NCBI GenBank assembly: GCA_035764525.1 | Contig: DASTZB010000125.1 | Location: 1-6,848, forward strand | Length of the DNA stretch: 6,848 bases | Origin: VBAS01 sp035764525 | Lineage (GTDB): Bacteria > Bacteroidota > Bacteroidia > Chitinophagales > Chitinophagaceae | Reading direction: 5' to 3' | In this document: one piece after another, positions 1 through 4,916 of the stretch | Position numbering within the stretch: the stretch's first letter is position 1 | Layout of the letters: each line of letters begins with the position of its first letter | The notes under the pieces: model-generated | What the model was told of the DNA's origin: nothing | The model's database searches: none | Seen by the model: only the letters and a program-made list of their open reading frames with translations | Translations under genes and position numbers: made by a program

Positions 1-37
1 GGCGGCATTAATAAAATGTTAGCTTCGTATTACCTAG

Positions 38-61
38 GTGTTATCACAATTTTAATAACAC
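38..61. repeat. Small inverted repeat in left-edge intergenic DNA
   Basis: GTGTTAT at 38-44 is the exact reverse complement of ATAACAC at 55-61, separated by 10 AT-rich bases. No T-run follows on either strand, so it does not look like an intrinsic terminator. It lies 78 nt upstream of the lipoprotein gene and about 30 nt upstream of that gene's possible -33 box, so it could be an operator or a chance hairpin. The rest of positions 1-139 shows no gene; a frame open from position 1 to a stop at 73-75 is too short to judge. Confidence 0.3.
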
Positions 62-92
62 ACAAATCATATTGACTTTATCCCAGGCTTGC

Positions 93-126
93 TTTGAATT
101 TTCCCAAGCACACTATAAGGATTTTG
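93..126 (+). promoter_or_regulatory. Weak candidate promoter of the lipoprotein gene
   Basis: TTTG at 93-96 is followed after 22 nt by GGATTTTG at 119-126, then 13 nt to the ATG at 140. The spacing equals that of the regulator promoter in this window (TTTG-N22-TAnnTTTG) and the distance to the ATG matches that of the other rightward genes. However, the TA of the Bacteroidota -7 consensus is replaced by GG, so this is a degenerate match. Read it as the best available candidate only. Confidence 0.3.
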
Positions 127-139
127 TTACATTTACCGA

Positions 140-547
140 ATGAGGGAAGGTTTAATTTATTTACTGCTGGTTTTTTCTTTATGCAGTTGCAAACAATCTG
201 CTATCAAACAAAGCTTTTCTTCTGCAGATAGTTTGGTGATCCATTTTAAAGATGAGCAGGCAGCTGTTGTTATCAAAACTGTACAAACAGCCGAATCAAA
301 AGCTATAAACAGGATGATAGATTTTATAGATGCAAAAGAAACAGAGCAACTCAAATGCGGTTTCGATGGAAAAATGTTTTTTTATAATAAAGGCCAAAAA
401 ATACAGGAAGTAGATTTTAAAATGAAGAATGACTCCTGCAATCATTTTGCTTTTTTACTGAATGGAAAGATGATGAGTACAAAAATGAATAACGAGGCAA
501 TTGATTTTCTAAATGCATTAGAGCAAGGAATGCCGACTTATTATTAA
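140..547 (+). CDS. Small predicted lipoprotein of unknown function
   Basis: This 135-residue protein begins with Met-Arg, a hydrophobic stretch at residues 5-14, and then Leu-Cys-Ser-Cys at 14-17. This fits a lipoprotein signal with Cys17 as the lipidated residue; Cys at the -2 position is less usual but tolerated. The mature part of about 119 residues has no domain I recognise. Alternating charged and hydrophobic segments from about 70 to 115 suggest a small beta-rich domain, followed by a helix at about 117-129. Cys73 and Cys100 are the only cysteines in the mature part besides the lipidated one and could form a disulfide after export. The residue after Cys17 is Lys, so no inner-membrane retention Asp is present. 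The ATG at 140 is the only nearby start that keeps the signal. The gene converges on the sensor kinase with only 3 nt between stop codons. It is probably a real gene given the intact signal and clean frame; its function is unknown. Confidence 0.75.
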   Translation: MREGLIYLLLVFSLCSCKQSAIKQSFSSADSLVIHFKDEQAAVVIKTVQTAESKAINRMIDFIDAKETEQLKCGFDGKMFFYNKGQKIQEVDFKMKNDSCNHFAFLLNGKMMSTKMNNEAIDFLNALEQGMPTYY

Positions 548-550
548 GCA

Positions 551-1600
551 TTAATCTTTCTTCGTTTCCAATGTGAAACCGATCGTCGTTCCCACACTTT
601 CAGTGCTTCTTACGTGAATAGTTTGTCCATGAGCTTCGATAATATGTTTGCAAATCGCAAGACCTAACCCGCTGCCGGCCGTATCGCGGCTTCGACCACC
701 TTCGGTTCTGTAAAATCGCTCAAAAACTCGTTGCAAATGCTTTTCAGGTATGCCAATACCATCGTCACCAATTTCAATCAGTATATGATTCTCATCCACT
801 TTATACATACTGGCAATAATATGGCCGCCAGGTTTTCCGTATTTAATTGAATTATCAAGCAGGTTGGTGAGTACCTGTCTTATTTTTTCTTTATCCGCAA
901 AAACAGTGAGTGGAGATTCACATCCTTTTTTTATACTAAAACCAACCTGCTGGTTTTCTGCTTTTATCGAAAGACTTTCAAAAACTTCTTTTACAAATTC
1001 CTGGATGATGAAGTTTGTTTTGGTAAGCACCAGTTCACCTCTTTCAAGTTTTGAAATTTCATCAAGGTCTTGAATAAGATTCGTAAGTCGCTCTACATTT
1101 TTTTCAGTTTTTTCTAAGAATCTTTTATTGATCTCCGGATTATGCATGCCACCACTAAGAAGACTTTCTACGTAACCCTGGATGGCAAATACAGGAGTCT
1201 TAAATTCATGAGAAAGATTTTGTAAAAACTCCCGGCGAAACTGTTCATTTTGTTTCAACACCTCCATTTCCTGTTTGTTTTCTTCCGCCCATTTTTCTAC
1301 ATCTTCCCTTACTTCATCGATGCTTTTTTGCGGAAGGATATATTTATAATATGTCTCTTCCTTTTTAGTAGCTTTTGTCTGGTAGATCTGTTTATAAATG
1401 AGCTTTATTTTACGATATATGAACCGTTCCAACACAAATAAGATAAGATAATAGCTTCCCCCAAGGATGACGACGAATGAACCTAAACCCCAGCGCCAAT
1501 CTTTTTCAATTAAACCAATTAACAAGCCAACAGGTACTGATAATATAACCGCCGTAAAAAAAGAAAGTTGACGGGGAGAAATGTTTTTTGGGGAAAGCAT
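551..1600 (-). CDS. PhoR-like sensor histidine kinase without a recognisable sensor domain
   Basis: This 349-residue membrane histidine kinase should autophosphorylate on His131 and pass the phosphate to the response regulator encoded just upstream. Two membrane helices (about 13-31 and 39-58) are joined by only about seven residues (EKDWRWG region), leaving no room for a periplasmic sensor. A charged, probably coiled-coil linker follows at about 92-124, then the HisKA domain with the H-box NLSHEFKTP around His131. The HATPase_c domain spans about 232-345, with Asn250 in the N-box (LLDNSIKYG), the G1 box DDGIG at 279-283, the F-box FERFYR at 293-298 and the G2 box GSGLGLAI at 309-316. All catalytic motifs are intact. 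No PAS or HAMP domain is evident, unlike classical PhoR. The ATG at 1600 is preferred over a TTG at 1606 that gives two more residues, because that TTG lies inside a TAGCTTTG promoter box. The gene is second in a regulator-kinase pair with an 85-nt gap. The phosphate-sensing role of PhoR should not be assumed here. Confidence 0.93.
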   Translation of the reverse strand: MLSPKNISPRQLSFFTAVILSVPVGLLIGLIEKDWRWGLGSFVVILGGSYYLILFVLERFIYRKIKLIYKQIYQTKATKKEETYYKYILPQKSIDEVREDVEKWAEENKQEMEVLKQNEQFRREFLQNLSHEFKTPVFAIQGYVESLLSGGMHNPEINKRFLEKTEKNVERLTNLIQDLDEISKLERGELVLTKTNFIIQEFVKEVFESLSIKAENQQVGFSIKKGCESPLTVFADKEKIRQVLTNLLDNSIKYGKPGGHIIASMYKVDENHILIEIGDDGIGIPEKHLQRVFERFYRTEGGRSRDTAGSGLGLAICKHIIEAHGQTIHVRSTESVGTTIGFTLETKKD

Positions 1601-1603
1601 ATA

Positions 1604-1637
1604 CAAAGCTACAAGGCAATGTTAAGACAATTTGCAA
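1604..1637 (-). promoter_or_regulatory. Candidate internal promoter of the kinase gene
   Basis: On the minus strand TAGCTTTG lies at 1611-1604, an exact match to the Bacteroidota -7 consensus TAnnTTTG. A TTG at 1637-1635 lies 23 nt upstream, at the limit of the 17-23 nt spacing reported for this phylum; another TTG at 1630-1628 gives 16 nt. Only 3 nt separate the box from the ATG at 1600, so a transcript from here would be leaderless or nearly so. The kinase may therefore be expressed both with the regulator and from its own start. Confidence 0.45.
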
Positions 1638-1661
1638 GATGTAAAAGACAATTCGATCTGA

Positions 1662-1683
1662 GTTCCCCCTTAGGGGACAGGGG
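1662..1683. repeat. GC-rich hairpin between regulator and kinase genes
   Basis: The plus strand has GTTCCCCC, then TTA, then GGGGAC, followed by AGGGG, giving a C4/G4 stem of about five to six pairs with a 3-4 nt loop and a second G-run. It is strikingly GC-rich inside an AT-rich gap and starts 2 nt after the regulator's stop codon. On the coding (minus) strand it is not followed by a T-run, so it is not a normal intrinsic terminator. It could stabilise or attenuate the regulator-kinase message, or be a copy of a dispersed intergenic element. Confidence 0.5.
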
Positions 1684-1685
1684 CT

Positions 1686-2363
1686 TTACAGCTCAAACTT
1701 ATATCCAACACCTTTTACTGTAGTAATACAATCAACACCTAGTTTCTGGCGGATCTTCCTGATATGTACATCAATGGTACGATCGCCAACGATAACCTCT
1801 GCACCCCATATCTGGCTAAGTATCTCATTCCTTACGAACACCCTTCCGGGTTTTGATGCAAGCAGGTACAATAATTCAAATTCTTTTTTTGCAAGAGAAA
1901 TATCTTTTCCATGGTATTGCACCATAAATTTTTCGGGATCGATGATAAGTGCGTCAATGGCAATTACTTTAACTTCATTTTTATTTATACGCCGGAAAAG
2001 CGAACTTACTTTGCTCAGGAAAACTTTTGGACTGATCGGCTTATTAATATAATCATCTGCGCCTGTTTCTAATCCCCTTATCTGTGTGGCTTCATCGCTT
2101 AATGCTGTAAGAAAAAGTATCAATGTGCTTTTAAATGCAGGGAGAAGACGCAGGATCTCACAAACTTCAACACCATTTTTTTTCGGCATCATTATATCGA
2201 GTACGATTAGATCCGGATTAAACATCTTTGCTTTTTCGATCGCATCATCCCCGTCCTTTGCCGTTACCACCTGGTAGCCCTCCTTTAGCAGGTTATACTT
2301 GAGGATCTCAAGTATATCCGGCTCATCATCAGCAATCAAAACTTTTCGCGACCTTATATCCAT
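1686..2363 (-). CDS. PhoB/OmpR-family response regulator
   Basis: This 225-residue DNA-binding transcription factor is controlled by phosphorylation, presumably by the kinase encoded directly downstream. The receiver domain covers about residues 6-122, with the acidic pocket Asp12-Asp13, phospho-acceptor Asp56 in LIVLDIMMP, switch Thr86 in FLTALSD and Lys108 in the NKP motif, so all key residues are present. The winged-helix Trans_Reg_C domain covers about 131-225, with the recognition-helix region GDRTIDVHIRKIRQKLG and the C-terminal wing TTVKGVGYKFEL. Length and order match PhoB/OmpR proteins exactly. The ATG at 2363 gives the standard short lead-in (MDIRSRKVLIADDE) and sits 19 nt after a TAGGTTTG promoter box. 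The gene is first in the regulator-kinase unit and is divergent from the gene for a large exported protein. The family call is firm; the signal and the targets are unknown. Confidence 0.95.
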   Translation of the reverse strand: MDIRSRKVLIADDEPDILEILKYNLLKEGYQVVTAKDGDDAIEKAKMFNPDLIVLDIMMPKKNGVEVCEILRLLPAFKSTLILFLTALSDEATQIRGLETGADDYINKPISPKVFLSKVSSLFRRINKNEVKVIAIDALIIDPEKFMVQYHGKDISLAKKEFELLYLLASKPGRVFVRNEILSQIWGAEVIVGDRTIDVHIRKIRQKLGVDCITTVKGVGYKFEL

Positions 2364-2382
2364 GTTCCTGCATTAATTTCCG

Positions 2383-2416
2383 CAAACCTAGTTGAAAATG
2401 CTTTTTGACCTGCAAA
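2383..2416 (-). promoter_or_regulatory. Promoter of the regulator-kinase unit
   Basis: On the minus strand TTTG at 2416-2413 and TAGGTTTG at 2390-2383 are separated by 22 nt. Both elements match the Bacteroidota primary-sigma consensus (TTG/TTTG, 17-23 nt, TAnnTTTG). The ATG at 2363 follows 19 nt later, implying a short 5' leader. It is the most complete promoter in the window. Confidence 0.7.
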
Positions 2417-2422
2417 ACAGGT
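2408..2422. promoter_or_regulatory. Inverted repeat across the regulator's -33 box, candidate operator
   Basis: ACCTG at 2408-2412 and CAGGT at 2418-2422 are perfect inverted arms around CAAAA. The minus-strand TTTG -33 element (2413-2416) is entirely within the spacer. A dimeric protein bound here would compete with RNA polymerase, so repression or autoregulation is plausible. The arms are short, so chance cannot be excluded, and no binding protein can be named. Confidence 0.4.
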
Positions 2423-2438
2423 ATGTCCTAACACAGAG

Positions 2439-2454
2439 TTAATGAAAAATTAAT
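2439..2454. promoter_or_regulatory. TTAAT direct repeat at 11-bp spacing, possible regulator-binding site
   Basis: TTAAT occurs at 2439-2443 and again at 2450-2454, exactly 11 bp apart. PhoB/OmpR-family regulators typically bind direct repeats spaced by about one helical turn. The site lies 23-38 bp upstream of the regulator's -33 box and over 100 bp before the divergent gene's -7 box. The repeat is AT-rich and short, so this is a weak inference. Confidence 0.25.
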
Positions 2455-2566
2455 AATGCTTCGGGTATTCAGGGATTATGGATAATTTTAACATGCGATT
2501 GGCCGCCAGAATTCCCGTAAACCGTGTCTGCTCCCCGATCGATCGAGCCATTAAAAATGAATGATT

Positions 2567-2574
2567 TATTTTTG
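2567..2574 (+). promoter_or_regulatory. -7 box of the 752-residue exported protein gene
   Basis: TATTTTTG is an exact TAnnTTTG match 13 nt before the ATG at 2588. No TTG is found 17-23 nt upstream; that region instead holds the palindrome CGATCGATCG (2536-2545). Transcription from this box would begin downstream of an in-frame ATG at 2561, which is the main reason to start the protein at 2588. Confidence 0.5.
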
Positions 2575-2587
2575 TAAGACCATCCTT

Positions 2588-4846
2588 ATGATAGCAATTC
2601 GACAATATATATACTGTCTGTCCTTTTTCCTTTTTGTTTCATTTATATCTTTTGGCCAAAATCCAAAAGACCCTACGCTGAAGCCGGAACGCAGCCGCGA
2701 GTTATTTCATGATTATGTAGATGCCGAACAAAAGAAAGCTTTGCTGTCTGACGGCAAGGATGATAAGCTTTTCTCGCCATCATTTAATGAAGAAGTGAAT
2801 GTTCAAATAACCAATGCGCTGATCAGTAAAATAAACAATCTGCAAAAAAAGGTCGAGAAAGATTCTGTGTTAGGAGGACAAGCAAAGGTCCTTTATATCC
2901 GCGGAATTGAAAGATTGTTACGTGACCTGAATGCAAATTGGCGGTACAATCGTTTTGTGTCAACATACCTTCCCGAAATACTGGAAAGCTATGAGAGATG
3001 TATAGATATTGACTCTAAAAAATCGAGTATTGAAAGTTATATCGATCAACTTCCATATGATGTTGCAAGACCCTTACTCGATTGTACTGCGTTTGAAAAA
3101 AATCCTGGCTACAAATCATCAAAAAATACGTTAGTAAAGAAATATTGTGAGCTGCATCCCGAACAAACTTTTGCCACTTTGCTCACAACCCTTCGGCGTA
3201 TACCCGATCTTCCATTTACTGATAGCCTCATCATAACAGCCGGACGTCTTTATCCAAAACAATTGTATGATTATGCAGCTGCTAATAATATTCTTGGCAA
3301 TCGCATAAGAAAAGTTAATGACCCGTTTGTACAGGCGGTTGTAAAGATGACAGCAAGTGGCGGCAGTGGGCAATTGTATTTTCCTTTTCTTGATAACATA
3401 GTAAAAGGTAAAATGACATTGTCAGAAATTGATGCGGTAAGAAAGGATTCTATTCAATATTATAAGTTGTTGGTAAAAACACATCTTGACTATACTGAAC
3501 GGCTATTAAATAAAGACACTGCATTCGAATATGAATCTCTTAATGACATGATGGAAAAAAAAGCACAGCAGGTTTTTGTAAATACAATAAATGCTTTGCA
3601 TGAAGAAGAAGCTGTAACACGTTTCAGAATTATTCAATCATTAAATGCACAGGAACTTTATTACCTGGCAGTGCTTAGTGATGGTATTATTTATACTTCC
3701 AGTTTTGTGAAAGGAGTTTTTCCATTAATGATGAGCCGGGCTGGCAATCGTGGAGATTCTGTATTGAAGCTTGTTATGTTTGACCGGTACCGCAAGTTTT
3801 TAAAAATGGCGGCGGGGTATAATACCCTTAGCACCTTTCTTTCATCTTTTCCCGACCAGGAAAATGCCAGCGACCTGATGCGTGCCTTTGTTGGTAATCT
3901 GGAAAGATCAGCAGGTTTGGAAGATGGAGTGGATGTTGCCGACTCATATGCAAGCATTGTTGAAACGAACAAACCGCTTGCAGATGAGATGTTACGCAAT
4001 GTAATTTGGAATTATGACCGTAATGTTTCACGCAACAATAAACGAGGAATAGTAATGTATAACCTCTTACGGGAACTTTTTCTTTCTGCTGATTCCACAA
4101 AAAACATTGACTTAACAAAAGAGCTAGGCGTGCCTCCTGTATACAGTATTCCATATTCATCCCTTGCAAATGACAGTAGTCGTGTCATTATGCAGGTATT
4201 TTTTTATGGAGAGAAATCAGACATGGGTATTTTCAATGAGTTCGTGAATATGTATAAAAATGCCAATTGGAAAATGATAAGTAATGATAAGTGGGTAAGC
4301 TTTCATTCTCTAAAAGGTAAGCCCGTTTCTATTTATGCTAACAGGGCATTACCACAGGAAAATGGTGAAGATGAAAAAGCCCAAAGAGAGCTGTGCAGTT
4401 ATCTTGCAAGAAATAATATTTATCCTACGGTTACAATTCATAGGGGCCATAGTTATACGGCACCATATACTATTACACAAATGGCGACCACATCCAAAAT
4501 TGTTTTTCTTGGTTCATGCGGTGGCTATCATCTTATTCATGACGTGCTGGCAAAGGCTCCGGATGCGCACATTATTGCTTCCAAACAAATAGGCAGAACA
4601 ATCGTCAATGTTCCCTTTTTTAAACTCTTGACGGAAAAGGTGAGGAATGGAAACAATATTGATTGGATACCATTCTGGAGGGAGTTTAAAAAGCAGGCAA
4701 ACGTTCCGGAATTTGACGACTATATACCTCCATATAAAAACCTCGGTGCAATTTTTATTAAAGCCTATAAAATTGCAATGGGAGAAACTGAGCCTGATCT
4801 GGCTAAAAGCGGTAGTACCCAATTATCCGGAACTGATAACCGTTAA
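2588..4846 (+). CDS. Large exported protein with possible caspase-fold-like C-terminal domain
   Basis: This 752-residue protein is of a family I do not recognise. Residues 1-23 form a signal peptide (MIAIRQ, hydrophobic core 7-22, SFG before Gln24), with no lipobox, so the mature protein is probably periplasmic or secreted. An ATG at 2561 would add nine residues ahead of the signal and lies upstream of the -7 box. Residues about 35-505 appear almost wholly alpha-helical with many Leu/Tyr/Arg positions, perhaps a helical-repeat scaffold. From about 530 the pattern becomes alternating strands and helices: strand RVIMQVFFYG (532-541), a helix near 547-558, strand VTIHRGHSY (614-622), strand KIVFLGSCGGY (637-647) and HIIASKQIG (661-669). 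His618/His621 at one strand end and Cys644 at the next resemble the His/Cys dyad of clan CD peptidases, but the 23-26 residue spacing is short and no proteolytic role is shown. There is no obvious T9SS sorting domain. It is transcribed divergently from the regulator-kinase pair. Confidence 0.85.
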   Translation: MIAIRQYIYCLSFFLFVSFISFGQNPKDPTLKPERSRELFHDYVDAEQKKALLSDGKDDKLFSPSFNEEVNVQITNALISKINNLQKKVEKDSVLGGQAKVLYIRGIERLLRDLNANWRYNRFVSTYLPEILESYERCIDIDSKKSSIESYIDQLPYDVARPLLDCTAFEKNPGYKSSKNTLVKKYCELHPEQTFATLLTTLRRIPDLPFTDSLIITAGRLYPKQLYDYAAANNILGNRIRKVNDPFVQAVVKMTASGGSGQLYFPFLDNIVKGKMTLSEIDAVRKDSIQYYKLLVKTHLDYTERLLNKDTAFEYESLNDMMEKKAQQVFVNTINALHEEEAVTRFRIIQSLNAQELYYLAVLSDGIIYTSSFVKGVFPLMMSRAGNRGDSVLKLVMFDRYRKFLKMAAGYNTLSTFLSSFPDQENASDLMRAFVGNLERSAGLEDGVDVADSYASIVETNKPLADEMLRNVIWNYDRNVSRNNKRGIVMYNLLRELFLSADSTKNIDLTKELGVPPVYSIPYSSLANDSSRVIMQVFFYGEKSDMGIFNEFVNMYKNANWKMISNDKWVSFHSLKGKPVSIYANRALPQENGEDEKAQRELCSYLARNNIYPTVTIHRGHSYTAPYTITQMATTSKIVFLGSCGGYHLIHDVLAKAPDAHIIASKQIGRTIVNVPFFKLLTEKVRNGNNIDWIPFWREFKKQANVPEFDDYIPPYKNLGAIFIKAYKIAMGETEPDLAKSGSTQLSGTDNR

Positions 4847-4877
4847 TAAATAACTAAGTTCCTGATAGCCGGTAATT
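4821..4877 (+). terminator. Weak imperfect inverted repeat at the end of the exported-protein gene
   Basis: AATTATCCGG at 4821-4830 can pair with CCGGTAATT at 4869-4877 (nine pairs, one bulged T), and inside it GGAAC at 4829-4833 matches GTTCC at 4858-4862 as an alternative. The 3' arm is followed by a pyrimidine-rich, T-rich stretch. The long loop and the overlap with the last codons make this an unusual terminator, so it is only a candidate for separating this gene from the ABC exporter. Confidence 0.22.
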
Positions 4878-4896
4878 ATTTTCCTTTTCTTCTCTC

Positions 4897-4904
4897 TACA
4901 TTTG
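4897..4904 (+). promoter_or_regulatory. -7 box of the ABC exporter gene
   Basis: TACATTTG is an exact TAnnTTTG match 12 nt before the ATG at 4917. No TTG is seen 17-23 nt upstream, so the -33 part is weak or absent. The TTG at 4902-4904 is the end of this box and is in frame with the gene, giving a spurious five-residue extension if used as a start. Confidence 0.5.
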
Positions 4905-4916
4905 TTGTTTATAAAA

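Noticed and set aside
1..75. Frame open from the left edge to a stop at 73-75
   Set aside because: It is only 24 codons with no recognisable sequence, too short to call a gene end.
1601..1606. TTG start for the kinase giving 351 residues
   Set aside because: The TTG belongs to the TAGCTTTG box, and the ATG at 1600 removes only two residues.
2536..2545. Perfect palindrome CGATCGATCG at about the -33 position of the exported-protein gene
   Set aside because: A 10-bp perfect palindrome is expected several times by chance in a window this size, and nothing else supports it as an operator.
2561..2587. Upstream ATG adding nine residues to the exported protein
   Set aside because: It precedes the -7 box and would put a charged, Cys-containing segment before an otherwise standard signal peptide.
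3691..4169. Antisense frames of about 100 codons inside the exported-protein gene
   Set aside because: They lie opposite a long, continuous reading frame with a signal peptide, and show no domain or promoter of their own.
4902..4916. TTG start for the ABC exporter giving 606 residues
   Set aside because: The TTG is the 3' end of a TACATTTG promoter box, and the ATG 15 nt later gives a normal N-terminus for the family.
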